This document shows, one piece after another, positions 33,771 to 44,340 of a stretch of 64,000 bases of DNA. Under the pieces are notes generated by a model, which worked only from the letters and a program-made list of their open reading frames with translations, was not told where the DNA came from and did not search any database. The stretch comes from Nitrospirillum viridazoti CBAmc. Lineage in GTDB: Bacteria; Pseudomonadota; Alphaproteobacteria; Azospirillales; Azospirillaceae. A program made the translations under genes and the position numbers. Position 1 is the first letter of the stretch. Every line of letters starts with the position of its first letter. The stretch lies in NCBI RefSeq assembly GCF_000730165.1, contig NZ_CP022111.1:558001-622000 (forward strand), in the 5' to 3' direction.

Positions 33771-34081
33771 GCGCGTCTCCCGAGCCGAGGAGCGACGGCG
33801 CGCCCAGGCGCCGGCCAATACCTTGTAACGCGAGGTATAATGCCTTGTGCCGCAAGGTATGGCAAGGGCCCTCCGCCATGGCTGCCCCGCCATTGCATGT
33901 TACCGGTATCAAGCCTACATTCCCGATCGCGACCGTCGATGCCGCACGCCCTCGAATGGCCCAGCTGTAAGGCACGTCCACCGGGGAAGTGTGGATTTAT
34001 CGTACAAATTTGGCTAACAAGGGGCGGCGCCCCGGCAACAGGCCACCCGTCGGGGGGCCACCAGAGGGATAGGAACACCAG
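33771..34081. other. 311-bp divergent intergenic region
   Basis: Lies between the reverse-strand PadR operon and the forward-strand arabinose genes. Besides the two palindromes near the PadR side, the half next to 34082 has an AT-rich segment with the core ATCGTACAAATTT around 33998-34010 and a ribosome site before 34082. It holds no gene. Confidence 0.6.
33818..33860. promoter_or_regulatory. Two in-phase palindromes, candidate PadR operators
   Basis: Two copies of ATACCTTG-N5-CAAGGTAT, each with one mismatch per 16 arm positions: 33818-33838 and 33840-33860. Their centres are 22 bp apart, two helical turns, so dimers would bind the same DNA face. They lie 48-90 bp upstream of the first gene of the PadR operon. 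The symmetry is seen directly; the link to PadR is inference from position. Confidence 0.65.
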
Positions 34082-35659
34082 ATGTCTTTGCACGGTAAGC
34101 TGCTGATCGGCAGTGCCCGCGTCGCCACCGACGCCACCTTCACCGCCATCGATCCCGCCACCAACGGGGCTCTGGACACCGCCTTCGCCCAGGGTGGCCC
34201 GGACCATGTGGCCCAGGCCTGCGCGCTGGCCTGGGAGGCCTTCGACACCTTCCGCGAAACCAGCCTGGAACTGCGCGCCAGCCTGCTGGAAAAGATCGCC
34301 GACAACATCCTGGCCCTGGGCGACGCCCTGCTGGAACGTGTCGGCCAGGAAAGCGGCTTGCCGCGCGCGCGCCTGGAAGGCGAGCGGGGCCGTACCATGG
34401 GCCAGCTGCGCCTGTTCGCCAGTGTCGTGCGCCAGGGTGACTGGCTGGGCGTGCGCGTGGACCCGGCAATGCCGGAGCGCAAGCCGCTGCCCCGTGCCGA
34501 CCTGCGCCTGCGCCACATCCCGGTGGGTCCGGTGGCTGTGTTCGGCGCCAGCAACTTCCCCCTGGCCTTCTCCGTCGCCGGTGGCGATACCGCTTCCGCG
34601 CTGGCCGCCGGCTGCCCGGTGGTGGTGAAGGGCCATCCCGCCCATCCCGGCGCCAGCGAGATGGTGGGTGAGGCCATCGCCGCCGCCGTCAAGGAACTGG
34701 GCCTGCCCGAGGGCGTGTTCAGCCTGCTGAGCGGCACCACGAATGAGCTGGGTGGCGCCCTGGTCGCCGACCCGCGCATCAAGGCCGTGGGCTTCACCGG
34801 CTCCCGCGCCGGCGGCCTGGCCCTGGTGCGCATTGCCCAGAGCCGTCCGGAGCCCATCCCCGTCTATGCGGAGATGAGCAGCATCAACCCCGTGCTGCTG
34901 ATGCCCGCCGCCCTGAAGGCGCGCGCCGAGGCCCTGGGCCAGGCTTTCGTCGGTTCCCTGACCATGGGGGCCGGCCAGTTCTGCACCAACCCCGGCCTCA
35001 TCATCGCCGTCGAGAGCCCGGATCTGGAGCGCTTCATCGCTGCCGCCACCGAGGCGATCGGTAAGACCACGCCCCTGGTCATGCTGACCCCCGGCATCGC
35101 CAAGGCCTACAAGCAGGGCGTGAAGGCCCTGGCCGACAGCCCCAGCACCACCATCCTGGCCCAGGCGGCCGAGGGTGAGGGCAACACCTGCTCCGGCGTG
35201 CTGTTCAGCGTGACGGCGGCCGACTTCCTGGCCGACCCGGCCCTGGCGCACGAGGTCTTCGGTTCGTCCTCCGTCATCGTCCGCTGCCCGGACGTCGACG
35301 CGGTGAAGGCGGTGCTGGAAGGCCTGGAGGGCCAGCTGACCGCCACCATGCACCTGGACGAGGCGGACTATGACGCTGCCGCCGCCCTGCTGCCCACGCT
35401 GGAACGCCGCGTCGGCCGCATCCTGGCCAACGCCTGGCCGACGGGTGTCGAGGTCTGCCATTCCATGGTGCATGGTGGCCCGTACCCGGCCACGTCCGAC
35501 GCCCGCACCACCTCGGTGGGTACGCTGGCCATCGACCGCTTCCTGCGCCCGGTCTGCTACCAGGATCTGCCGGACGCGCTGCTGCCGGCGGCGGTGAAGC
35601 ATGGCAATCCGCTGGGCCTGAACCGCCGTGTCGATGGCGTGGTGCAGCCCGGCAAGTAA
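34082..35659 (+). CDS. 2,5-dioxovalerate (2-ketoglutarate semialdehyde) dehydrogenase
   Basis: Aldehyde dehydrogenase of 525 residues, catalysing the last step of non-phosphorylative pentose breakdown: 2-ketoglutarate semialdehyde to 2-oxoglutarate with NAD(P)+. Catalytic residues are visible: N158 in G-A-S-N-F-P, E264 in Y-A-E-M, C301 in [10 protein letters not shown], with cofactor-binding K183. The length fits the longer KGSADH forms (types II/III, about 525 residues) rather than the 481-residue AraE of Azospirillum brasilense. It is followed by a terminator and then the L-arabinose dehydrogenase gene. Confidence 0.9.
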   Translation: MSLHGKLLIGSARVATDATFTAIDPATNGALDTAFAQGGPDHVAQACALAWEAFDTFRETSLELRASLLEKIADNILALGDALLERVGQESGLPRARLEGERGRTMGQLRLFASVVRQGDWLGVRVDPAMPERKPLPRADLRLRHIPVGPVAVFGASNFPLAFSVAGGDTASALAAGCPVVVKGHPAHPGASEMVGEAIAAAVKELGLPEGVFSLLSGTTNELGGALVADPRIKAVGFTGSRAGGLALVRIAQSRPEPIPVYAEMSSINPVLLMPAALKARAEALGQAFVGSLTMGAGQFCTNPGLIIAVESPDLERFIAAATEAIGKTTPLVMLTPGIAKAYKQGVKALADSPSTTILAQAAEGEGNTCSGVLFSVTAADFLADPALAHEVFGSSSVIVRCPDVDAVKAVLEGLEGQLTATMHLDEADYDAAAALLPTLERRVGRILANAWPTGVEVCHSMVHGGPYPATSDARTTSVGTLAIDRFLRPVCYQDLPDALLPAAVKHGNPLGLNRRVDGVVQPGK

Positions 35660-36655
<996 letters not shown>

Positions 36656-36684
36656 GCCCGACTGCTGCGGTTCCAGGGTCCGAG

Positions 36685-36713
36685 AAAGCTGGCGGCGCCC
36701 CGCCGGCTTTTTT
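36685..36713 (+). terminator. Rho-independent terminator after the L-arabinose dehydrogenase gene
   Basis: AAAGCTGGCGG (36685-36695) pairs with CCGCCGGCTTT (36700-36710) with one G-T pair, a 4-nt loop and a run of six T on the forward strand. Confidence 0.85.
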
Positions 36714-36779
36714 CATAATGCCTTGCGCCTGCCCGCGCGTGCGGGTTTGTCGGCGCGGCTGAAGTCATCAGCAGCCCAT

Positions 36780-36816
36780 AAAAAAGGCGGCGGCGCCACG
36801 TCAGCGCCGCCGCCTT
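36780..36816 (-). terminator. Rho-independent terminator of the ABC-GntR-dehydratase operon
   Basis: AAGGCGGCGGCGC (36784-36796) and GCGCCGCCGCCTT (36804-36816) form a perfect 13-bp stem. On the reverse strand it is followed by a T-run (A-run at 36780-36785 on the given strand), 15 bp after the dehydratase stop. Confidence 0.88.
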
Positions 36817-36831
36817 CCTCCTACCCGCGCC

Positions 36832-38640
36832 TCAGTGGTTGTCGCGCGGGATGCCGTTGGTCTGGGCCACGCGCTGGTACTTCACCGCCGGCTCTAGCAC
36901 GGCGCCGTCGCCCAGCTGGCCGACCATGCCGCGCTGGATTTCCTGCCACGGCGTCTGGCTGGCCGGGTATTGGTAGCCGCCGGCGGCCTCCAGGGCCTGG
37001 CGGCGGGCGGCCAGTTCGGCGTCGCTGATCAGGATGTTGGCGGTGCCGGCCTTGAGGTCGATGCGCACCCGGTCGCCCGTCCGCAGCAGGGCGATGGTGC
37101 CGCCGGCCGCCGCTTCCGGCGAGGCGTTCAGGATGGAGGGGGAGCCGGAGGTGCCGGACTGCCGGCCGTCGCCGATGCAGGGCAGGGCGGTGATGCCCTG
37201 CTTGATCAGGTAGGCGGGCGGCCGCATGTTCACCACCTCGGCGGCACCCGGGTAACCCACCGGGCCGGCGCCGCGCATGAACAGCAGGGTATGGGCGTCG
37301 ATGCCCAGGGCCGGGTCGTCAATGCGGTGGTGGTAATCCTCCGGCCCGTCGAACACCACGGCCCGGCCCTCGAAGGCTTCGGGGTCATCGGGATTGGATA
37401 GGTAGCGGTCGCGGAACTCATCCGAGATCACGCTGGTCTTCATGATGGCGTTGTCGAACAGATTGCCGCGCAGCACCAGGAAGCCGGCATCCTTCTTCAA
37501 GGGCTGATCGAAGGGACGGATGACGTCGGGCAGCTTGATCTCGGCATCGCGGCAATTGTCGCCGATGGTCTTGCCGTTGGCGGTCAGCGCGCCTTCGTGG
37601 ATCAGGCCCTGCTTCATCAGTTCCGCCACCACGGCCGGCACGCCACCGGCGTGGTGATAATCCTCACCCAGGTATTCGCCCGCCGGCTGCAGGTTCACCA
37701 GCAGCGGCACCTTGTGGCCATGGGTCTGCCAATCCTGCAGTTCCAGATCCACGCCGATGTGCCGGGCGATGGCCGCCAGGTGGATGGGGGCGTTGGTGGA
37801 ACCGCCGATGGCGGAGTTCACCACGATGGCGTTCAGGAAGGCCTCGCGCGTCATGATATCCGACGGCTTCAGGTCCTCGTTCACCATTTCGACGATGCGC
37901 TTGCCCGTCTCATAGGCGATCTGCTGGCGCTCGCGGTAGGGGGCGGGGATGGCGGCAGAGCCGGGCAGCTGCATGCCCAGCACCTCGGCCAGGCTGTTCA
38001 TGGTCGTGGCCGTGCCCATGGTGTTGCAATAGCCGGTCGAGGGGGCGGAGCTGGCCACCAGCTCGATGAACTTGCGCTGGTCGATCTCGCCGGCCGCCAG
38101 CATCTGGCGGGCCTTCCACACGATGGTGCCGGAACCGGTGCGCTCGCCATTGTGCCAGCCGTTCAGCATCGGGCCGACGGACAGGGCGATGGCCGGGATG
38201 TTGACCGTGGCGGCGGCCATCAGGCAGGCGGGCGTGGTCTTGTCACAGCCGATGGTCAGCACGACGCCGTCCAGGGGGTAGCCGTGCAGCAGTTCCACCA
38301 GGCCCAGATAGGCCAGGTTGCGGTCGAGGCCGGCCGTGGGGCGCTTGCCGGTTTCCTGGATGGGGTGGACGGGGAATTCGATGGCGATGCCGCCGGCCTG
38401 GCGGATGCCCTCGCGCAGGCGCTGGGCCAGCACCAGATGGTGACGGTTGCAGGGGCTGAGGTCCGACCCCGTCTGGGCGATGCCGATGATGGGCATGCCC
38501 GACTGCAGCTCATCCAGGGTCAGGCCGTAGTTCAGGTAGCGCTCCAGATACAGCGCCGTCATGTCCGGGTTGTCGGGGTTGTCGAACCAGGCGCGGGACC
38601 GCAGTTTGGGCTTGCCGTTGGAAGGGTCGGACGACGTCAT
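36832..38640 (-). CDS. L-arabonate dehydratase, IlvD/Edd family
   Basis: Protein of 602 residues, dehydrating an aldonic acid to its 2-keto-3-deoxy form. Family residues: C64 (S-D-L-S-P-C-N), C132 with D133 and K134 ([11 protein letters not shown]) and C205 (S-T-G-Y-C-N), which hold the [2Fe-2S] cluster and Mg2+, with the carbamylated-lysine position K134. In context with an L-arabinose 1-dehydrogenase and an AraD1-type enzyme, L-arabonate is the likely substrate; related members also use D-xylonate or D-fuconate. Last gene of the operon, 56 nt after the GntR gene. Confidence 0.88.
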   Translation of the reverse strand: MTSSDPSNGKPKLRSRAWFDNPDNPDMTALYLERYLNYGLTLDELQSGMPIIGIAQTGSDLSPCNRHHLVLAQRLREGIRQAGGIAIEFPVHPIQETGKRPTAGLDRNLAYLGLVELLHGYPLDGVVLTIGCDKTTPACLMAAATVNIPAIALSVGPMLNGWHNGERTGSGTIVWKARQMLAAGEIDQRKFIELVASSAPSTGYCNTMGTATTMNSLAEVLGMQLPGSAAIPAPYRERQQIAYETGKRIVEMVNEDLKPSDIMTREAFLNAIVVNSAIGGSTNAPIHLAAIARHIGVDLELQDWQTHGHKVPLLVNLQPAGEYLGEDYHHAGGVPAVVAELMKQGLIHEGALTANGKTIGDNCRDAEIKLPDVIRPFDQPLKKDAGFLVLRGNLFDNAIMKTSVISDEFRDRYLSNPDDPEAFEGRAVVFDGPEDYHHRIDDPALGIDAHTLLFMRGAGPVGYPGAAEVVNMRPPAYLIKQGITALPCIGDGRQSGTSGSPSILNASPEAAAGGTIALLRTGDRVRIDLKAGTANILISDAELAARRQALEAAGGYQYPASQTPWQEIQRGMVGQLGDGAVLEPAVKYQRVAQTNGIPRDNH

Positions 38641-38696
38641 TGCAGGGCTTTCTTCAGGAATGCGGTCAAGGCGTTGAATGGGAAGGCGGGGGGACT

Positions 38697-39431
38697 TCAG
38701 GCGGCATCGGGGTCGGGCAGGTCCAGCCGGCCGAACCCGGAATCGATGACGGCCAGCATGGCGTGCGCGGCGGCCGCGCTGTCGCCCGCCTCGATGGCGT
38801 CGGCGATGGCGGCGTGGCTGTTGACCACCTCTTGCTGCAGGACGGTTTCGTCCACGGGGGACGAGAGCGAGAACGAGGCCAGCAGCGCCGCCTCGATCAC
38901 CGCCGCCAGGGACCGCATCATGGGGTTGCCGGAGGCGGCGCTGACTGCGACGTGGAAGGCCAGGTCCGCTTCGGCGAAGCTGCGGCGGTTGTGCCCCGGC
39001 TCCGCCATGCGGGCGACGGCGCGGCGCATGTCGGCCAGCTGTTCGGGTGTGCGGCGCTTGGCCGCCAGGGCAGCGGCGCGCGGCTCCACCGCGCTGCGCA
39101 TCTCATAAAGGTGGCGGCGCATGGCGTCGTCCAGGCCTAAGCTCACGCGCCAGGACAAGAGGTCGGCATCGAAGAAGTTCCAATGCGTCGGATCCTGCAC
39201 CTTGGTGCCCACCCGCGTTTTGGAGACGACCAGTCCCTTGGCCGCCAGGGTTTTCATCACCTCCCGCAACACCGTGCGCGAGATCTGGAAGCGGACCAGC
39301 AGGTCCGGCTCCGGCGGCAGGTTCACGCCCACGGGCAGGGCGCCGCTCAGGATCTCCATGCCCAGGGTGCGCACGATCTGTTCATGGTGCGACAGGGGAC
39401 GTTCAGGCGATGACCAGGTCGAGAGGGTCAT
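38697..39431 (-). CDS. GntR-family (FadR/FCD) transcriptional regulator
   Basis: Protein of 244 residues: an N-terminal winged helix ([15 protein letters not shown] ... P-P-E-P-D-L-L, and [17 protein letters not shown]) and a C-terminal all-helical FCD ligand domain (from about residue 100, with the acidic/His metal-site pattern D-L-A-F-H and N-S-H). It sits inside the operon between the ABC permeases and the dehydratase, so it is the prime candidate for local control by an arabinose-derived acid. Confidence 0.9.
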   Translation of the reverse strand: MTLSTWSSPERPLSHHEQIVRTLGMEILSGALPVGVNLPPEPDLLVRFQISRTVLREVMKTLAAKGLVVSKTRVGTKVQDPTHWNFFDADLLSWRVSLGLDDAMRRHLYEMRSAVEPRAAALAAKRRTPEQLADMRRAVARMAEPGHNRRSFAEADLAFHVAVSAASGNPMMRSLAAVIEAALLASFSLSSPVDETVLQQEVVNSHAAIADAIEAGDSAAAAHAMLAVIDSGFGRLDLPDPDAA

Positions 39432-39440
39432 GGGCGCGGC

Positions 39441-40514
39441 TCAGCTGGCGGACGGCGCGGCGGCGCCGGAGGAGGGACGGGAGGCGGGGGCCGACGTGGC
39501 CTGATTGGGCGTGTTGGGCGCGGCGGGGCCCGCCCCCGACCGGCCATACCGGGCGGAGGCCACCAAAATCAAGCGTTGTACGGCGATGAACAGGAAGAGC
39601 AGGGCCCCGATGGCGATTTTGGTCCACCAGCTGGACAGCGTGCCGTCGAAGGTGATCCAGGTCAGGATCAGCCCCTGGATCAGCACGCCGATGAAAGAGC
39701 CGGCCACGCCGCCCACGCCGCCGGTCAGCAGCGTGCCGCCGATGACCACGGCGGCGATGGCGTCCAGCTCCACCCCCGTACCGGTCAGGGCGTAGCCGGA
39801 CCGGGTGTAGAGGGAGAAGACGATGCCGGCCAGCGCCGCCATCAGGCTGCAGAAGGCATGCACCAGGATGGTGGTCCGGCCGGTGTTGATGCCCATCAGT
39901 TGGGCGAAGTGCGCGTTGCCGCCCAGGGCGAACACCCGGGCGCCGAAGCGCGTGCCGTGCAGCAGGATGCCTCCGGCCAGGAAGGTCAGCAGCATGATGC
40001 CGGCCACCAGCGTCAGCCGTCCGCCCCCGGGCAGGGCCAGGGCGGTGGCTGCCAGGGTGTCGTAGGCGGCGTTGTGGATGGGGATGGAATCGGTGCTGAT
40101 CAGCAGGGCGCAGCCCCGGGCCAGGAACATGGCCGTCAGGGTGACGATGAAGGCCGGCGCCTTCAGGTAATGGATGGCGGCACCCACGCCGGCGCCGAAC
40201 AGGCCGCCCAGCGCCAGCACCAGGGCGAAGGCCAGCGCCGGGGGCAGGCCGGCGCCTTCGATCAGGCGGGCCAGCGCCACCGTGGTCAGGCCCATGACGG
40301 CGCCCACCGACAGGTCGATGCCGCCGGCCACCACCACCACGGTCATGCCGACCGCCAGGATGCCCAGAAAGGCGTTGTCTGTCAGCAGGTTGCCCATGAC
40401 GCGCAGGCCCAGCATGGCCGGATATTGGGCGGCGCAGACGGCATAGATCAGGACGAAGACCACCACCGTCGCCAGCAGCGGCAGGGTGCGCGTAGTCACG
40501 AAACGGCCCATCAC
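39441..40514 (-). CDS. yjfF: Sugar ABC transporter permease, YjfF-like
   Basis: Inner-membrane permease of 357 residues, about 8-10 segments, of the monosaccharide (RbsC-like) family, with the signature G-G-I-D-L-S-V-G-A-V-M-G near residue 65 and A-A-V-V-I-G-G-T-L-L-T-G-G-V-G near 260. As in E. coli ytfQRT-yjfF, two different permeases follow one ATPase. The C-terminal 35 residues are a Pro/Ala/Ser tail unlike E. coli YjfF. Overlaps the preceding permease by ATGA and ends 9 nt before the GntR gene. Confidence 0.88.
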   Translation of the reverse strand: MMGRFVTTRTLPLLATVVVFVLIYAVCAAQYPAMLGLRVMGNLLTDNAFLGILAVGMTVVVVAGGIDLSVGAVMGLTTVALARLIEGAGLPPALAFALVLALGGLFGAGVGAAIHYLKAPAFIVTLTAMFLARGCALLISTDSIPIHNAAYDTLAATALALPGGGRLTLVAGIMLLTFLAGGILLHGTRFGARVFALGGNAHFAQLMGINTGRTTILVHAFCSLMAALAGIVFSLYTRSGYALTGTGVELDAIAAVVIGGTLLTGGVGGVAGSFIGVLIQGLILTWITFDGTLSSWWTKIAIGALLFLFIAVQRLILVASARYGRSGAGPAAPNTPNQATSAPASRPSSGAAAPSAS

Positions 40515-41521
40515 GCCTGGGCCTCCTTATTCTTGAGTCGGGCCATCAGGCGTGTGGCCACCGGTCGGAAGGCGGGCGATTGCTGGGTCAGCACGGCGGC
40601 GACCACCAGCGCCATCAGCACCAGGTTCAGCTCCGGCGGCAGGCCCGCCCGCAGGATGGCGGTGCGCATGGCCTGCAGGACCAGGGCGCCCAGGACGGAG
40701 CGGCCGATGCTGAACCGCCCGCCATACAGGCTGGTGCCGCCGATGACCACAGCCAGGATGGCGTCCAGCTCCAGCCACAGGCCGGCGTTGTTGGCGTCGG
40801 CCCCCTTGATGTCGGCCGTGGCGATCAGGCCGGCCAGCGCCGCCATCAGACCGGACCAGACATAGACGGCGCCCAGCACCAGGCCGGTATGGACGCCGGC
40901 CAGGCGGCTTGAGCGCGGGTTGGTGCCCACGGCCTCGACGAACAGGCCCAGCGCCGTCGCCCGCACCAGCAGGCCGGTAAGGCCCGCGGCGGCCAGGGCC
41001 AGTACCACGGGCAGGGGCAGGGCCGCCAGTGTCGAGCCGGCCACGGCGATCAGATGTGGTTCGGTGAAGGTCAGGATGCGGCCCTCGGTGATCAGCTGGG
41101 CGATGCCGCGTCCGGCCACCATCAGGATCAGGGTGGCGACGATGGGCTGCAGGCGGAACACCGCGACCAGCAGGCCGTTCCACAGGCCGCAGACCAGGCC
41201 GGTGGCCAGCGCCGCCAGGATGGCGACCGGCCAGGCCAGGCCGGCGTTCACGCCCGCCGCGGCGACGGCGCCGGATATCGCCATGATGACACCCACCGAC
41301 AGATCGATGCCGCGTGTGGCGATGACCGGGGCCATGCCCACGGCCAGCAGCATGACGGGCGCCCCCCGGTTCAGGATGTCGATCAGGCCGCCGAACAGCC
41401 GCCCGTCCTGCAGGCGCAAATCCAGGAAGCCAGGTGCCACGAAGACATTGACCAGCAGCGCCACCGCCAGCAGCGCGAGCTGTGGCCGCGCCGCCTTCAG
41501 GCGTTGCGTAACGGCGCTCAT
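40511..41521 (-). CDS. ytfT: Sugar ABC transporter permease, YtfT-like
   Basis: Permease of 336 residues, RbsC-like fold, with R-G-I-D-L-S-V-G-V-I-M-A near residue 70 and L-A-V-V-I-G-G-T-S-L-Y-G-G-R-F near 260. Partner of the YjfF-like permease; together they would form a heterodimeric channel energised by the YtfR-like ATPase. Start and stop both overlap neighbours by 4 nt. Confidence 0.88.
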   Translation of the reverse strand: MSAVTQRLKAARPQLALLAVALLVNVFVAPGFLDLRLQDGRLFGGLIDILNRGAPVMLLAVGMAPVIATRGIDLSVGVIMAISGAVAAAGVNAGLAWPVAILAALATGLVCGLWNGLLVAVFRLQPIVATLILMVAGRGIAQLITEGRILTFTEPHLIAVAGSTLAALPLPVVLALAAAGLTGLLVRATALGLFVEAVGTNPRSSRLAGVHTGLVLGAVYVWSGLMAALAGLIATADIKGADANNAGLWLELDAILAVVIGGTSLYGGRFSIGRSVLGALVLQAMRTAILRAGLPPELNLVLMALVVAAVLTQQSPAFRPVATRLMARLKNKEAQA

Positions 41522-43050
41522 GCCGCACCTCGGGTGTGATGATCCGCCGCGATGGCGTTGACGATGGCCGCGGGGGTGATGGAGTCCCCCTCCAGCAGGC
41601 CGGCGGGGGCGCGATCACGCATGACCAGCACCCGGTCGGAATAGGCCGCAACCTCCTCGATCTCGGACGAAATGACGTAGAGCGCCATGCCCCTGTCCCG
41701 CAGGTTCTCCAGCAGGCGCACAATCTCGGCATGGGCACCCACGTCGATGCCGCGCGTAGGTTCATCCAGGATCAGCAGGCGGGGTTCGGTGGCCAGCCAG
41801 CGGGCCAGCAAAGCCTTCTGCTGGTTGCCGCCCGACAGCAGCTGGATGGGCTTTTCCGCATCCGGCGTGCGGATGTCCAGCAGTTTGATGTAGCGGTCGG
41901 CCAATTCGTGCTGCTGCGCCGTCGACAGGCGCCGCCACCAGCCGCGCTTGGCCTGCAGGGCCAGCACGATATTCTCGCGGATGCTGAGGCCGGCGACGAT
42001 GCCGTCCAGCTTGCGGTCCTCCGGACAGAAGCCGAAGCCCAGGCGGATGGCGTCGCGCGGGCTGCGCAGGGTGACGGCCTTGCCGTCCACCACCAGCTGG
42101 CCTTGGTCCGCCGTTTCCACGCCGAACAGCAGCATGGCCGTTTCCGTGCGGCCGGAGCCCAGCAGGCCGGCGGCCCCCAGCACGGCGCCGGCGTGCAGCT
42201 CCGCGTCGAAGGCCCCGACCAGGCGGCGCCGGCCCAGGCCTTCCGCCCGTACCAGCGGGGCGCCGGCGGGGATGCCCGCGGCCGGGCGGCGGCTCAGGTG
42301 GCTTTCCGCCGTGGGCGTCTTGCCCAGCATCATGGCCACCAGGTCCAGGCGGGGCAGGTCGGCGGTCCGCCGCTCCCCCACCAACCGGCCGTTGCGCAGC
42401 ACGGTGATGCGGTCGGTCAGGGCATAGACCTGGTCCAGGAAATGGGTGACGAAGACGATGGCTAGGCCCTGGTCGCGCAAGCTGCGCAGCAGGGTGAACA
42501 GGGTCTGCACCTCCGCCGTGTCCAGGCTGGCGGTGGGTTCGTCCAGGATCAGCACCTTGGCCGACAGGTCCACCGCGCGGGCGATGGCGATCAGCTGCTG
42601 CACGGCGGTGGAAAAGTCGGACAACGGCCGGCTGGCGTCGATGGTGAGGCCGAAGCGGCGCAGCAGGGCCGCACCCTCCTGGTTCATGCGCGACCGGTGC
42701 ACCAGGCCCCAGCGCGTGGGCTCCCGTCCCAGGTACAGGTTCTGCGCCACCGTCAGGTTGGGCAGCAGCGTGATCTCCTGATAGACGGCGGCGATGCCGG
42801 CCTTCACCGCACCGCCGGGCCCGTCCGGGTCGATCTCCACGCCGTCCATGGTGATGGTGCCGCCGTCACGCGGCTGGGCCCCCGTCAGCAGGTTGATCAG
42901 GGTGGACTTACCGGCGCCGTTCTCCCCCAGCAGGGCATGGATTTCCCCCGCGCGCAGGGTCAGGTCCACGCCGTCCAGGGCGCGCACGCCGGGGTATTGC
43001 CGGGTCAGGCCCCGGGCCGCCAGCACCACCGGGGGTGGGGTGACCGCCAT
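41518..43050 (-). CDS. ytfR: Sugar ABC transporter ATP-binding protein, YtfR-like
   Basis: Protein of 510 residues with two ABC domains, as in RbsA/AraG/YtfR. The first has Walker A G-E-N-G-A-G-K-S-T and Walker B V-L-I-L-D-E-P-T-A-S-L. The second has a degenerate Walker A (G-L-L-G-S-G-R-T-E), signature L-S-G-G-N-Q-Q-K-A-L-L-A-R-W-L and Walker B L-L-I-L-D-E-P-T-R-G-I-D-V-G. A degenerate second site is normal for this family. Its start shares position 43050 with the stop of the binding-protein gene. Confidence 0.93.
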   Translation of the reverse strand: MAVTPPPVVLAARGLTRQYPGVRALDGVDLTLRAGEIHALLGENGAGKSTLINLLTGAQPRDGGTITMDGVEIDPDGPGGAVKAGIAAVYQEITLLPNLTVAQNLYLGREPTRWGLVHRSRMNQEGAALLRRFGLTIDASRPLSDFSTAVQQLIAIARAVDLSAKVLILDEPTASLDTAEVQTLFTLLRSLRDQGLAIVFVTHFLDQVYALTDRITVLRNGRLVGERRTADLPRLDLVAMMLGKTPTAESHLSRRPAAGIPAGAPLVRAEGLGRRRLVGAFDAELHAGAVLGAAGLLGSGRTETAMLLFGVETADQGQLVVDGKAVTLRSPRDAIRLGFGFCPEDRKLDGIVAGLSIRENIVLALQAKRGWWRRLSTAQQHELADRYIKLLDIRTPDAEKPIQLLSGGNQQKALLARWLATEPRLLILDEPTRGIDVGAHAEIVRLLENLRDRGMALYVISSEIEEVAAYSDRVLVMRDRAPAGLLEGDSITPAAIVNAIAADHHTRGAA

Positions 43051-44063
43051 CAGTACAGATCCTTGCGACGGGCGTATTCGGCGGCGGCGGTGTCGGGCTC
43101 ATACAGCTTGGACGGCGTCTGCACCCACTTGGGCGGCGGGGCGTGGTCCTTGCGGTACGCCAGCAGGATGTCGTAGGCGCGCGGCGCCATGTCCGGGGCC
43201 AGTTCCACGGTGGCGTTGGCATCGCCATCGGCCATGGCCTTGAAGATGTCGGGCACGCCGTCGATGGACACGGTCAGGATGTCGGTGCCCGGCTTCAGGC
43301 CCGCTTCCTTGATGGCCTGGATGGCGCCGATCATCATGTCGTCGTTGTGGGAATAGACGGCGCAGATGCTGCCCGGCGCCTCGGCCTTCAGGAAGCCCTC
43401 CATGACCTCCTTGCCCTTGGCGCGGGTGAACTCGCCCGACTGGGTGCGCACCAGGTGCAGGTTGGGGGCGGTCGCGATGGCTTCCTCGAAGCCCTTCTTG
43501 CGGTTGGCCACCAGGCTGGCGCCCACCGTGCCCTGGATTTCCACGATGCGGCAGTCGCGGCCCTGCACCTTGCCCGCCAGCCAGCGGCCGGCCACACGCC
43601 CCTCCTCGATGGTGTCCGAGGTGACAGCCGTCAGGTACAGATCGACGTTGGGCGTGTCGATCTGCCGGTCCAGCAGGATGACGGGGATGTTGGCGGCCTT
43701 GGCCTCGCCCAGCACCTCATCCCAGCCGCTGGAGACCACGGGGGCCAGCAGGATGGCGTCCACGCCCTGCGCGATGAAGGAACGCACGGCCTTGATCTGG
43801 TTTTCCTGGCGCTGCTGCGCGTCGGAGAATTTCAGGGTGATGCCCCGCTGTTCCGCGCCCTGGCGGGCCAGCTTGGTCTCCGCGGCGCGCCAGCCGGATT
43901 CCGACCCGATCTGGGAAAAGCCCACGGTCAGGCCCTTCTTGTCGCCGCTGTCGCATCCGGCCGCCAGGCTGCCCAGCAGCACCGCCGTTCCGATACCCAG
44001 CATCCGACGCGCCAAACCCTGGCGAGAGATTTTCCGGCTTCCCAGCAGCGTTTTCATATCCAT
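43050..44063 (-). CDS. ytfQ: Sugar ABC transporter substrate-binding lipoprotein, YtfQ-like
   Basis: Periplasmic binding protein of 337 residues (type I, ribose/galactose class). The signal peptide ends in the lipobox L-A-A-G-C (C37), unusual against the soluble E. coli YtfQ. The mature start V-G-F-S-Q-I-G-S-E-S-G-W-R-A-A-E-T is the YtfQ hallmark, and I-L-L-D-R-Q-I-D and S-H-N-D-D-M-M-I-G are ligand-site loops. E. coli YtfQ binds galactofuranose; in this locus L-arabinose, perhaps as the furanose released by GH51, is the likely ligand (inference). First gene of the operon, divergent from araD1. Confidence 0.9.
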   Translation of the reverse strand: MDMKTLLGSRKISRQGLARRMLGIGTAVLLGSLAAGCDSGDKKGLTVGFSQIGSESGWRAAETKLARQGAEQRGITLKFSDAQQRQENQIKAVRSFIAQGVDAILLAPVVSSGWDEVLGEAKAANIPVILLDRQIDTPNVDLYLTAVTSDTIEEGRVAGRWLAGKVQGRDCRIVEIQGTVGASLVANRKKGFEEAIATAPNLHLVRTQSGEFTRAKGKEVMEGFLKAEAPGSICAVYSHNDDMMIGAIQAIKEAGLKPGTDILTVSIDGVPDIFKAMADGDANATVELAPDMAPRAYDILLAYRKDHAPPPKWVQTPSKLYEPDTAAAEYARRKDLY

Positions 44064-44340
44064 CCCTGTCTCATGTTCACCCCGTCGGGGCCGTCCGCCG
44101 ACTATCCTTTCCAGGAGATGGCGGCCGTTTGTTATGGGTCATATGATATTATTTATGGGGGCTACTCAAGCCCCCTTTGCATCCTGGACATCGTCCCCCT
44201 GGTGACGAAGTCGCTTGCCCCCGAAAAGGGCTTGGACTAGACAGAAATAGTATTATTAAATGAGCACGTCCAGCCCCCTGGTGCCGTCGTCCCGGCCGGG
44301 CGGACCACAGTCACGCAAAACAATCGTCAGGGAAACACCC
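44064..44340. promoter_or_regulatory. Divergent promoter region of ytfQ and araD1
   Basis: A 277-bp region with two AT-rich islands in GC-rich surroundings: around 44130-44157 (core GATATTATTTATG) and 44245-44264 (core ATAGTATTATTAAATGAG). Both contain TATTATT. The second resembles the island before the GH51 gene (52341-52358). An operator pair for one of the GntR regulators is proposed, unproven. AGGGAAA before ATG 44341 is the ribosome site of araD1. Confidence 0.5.
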
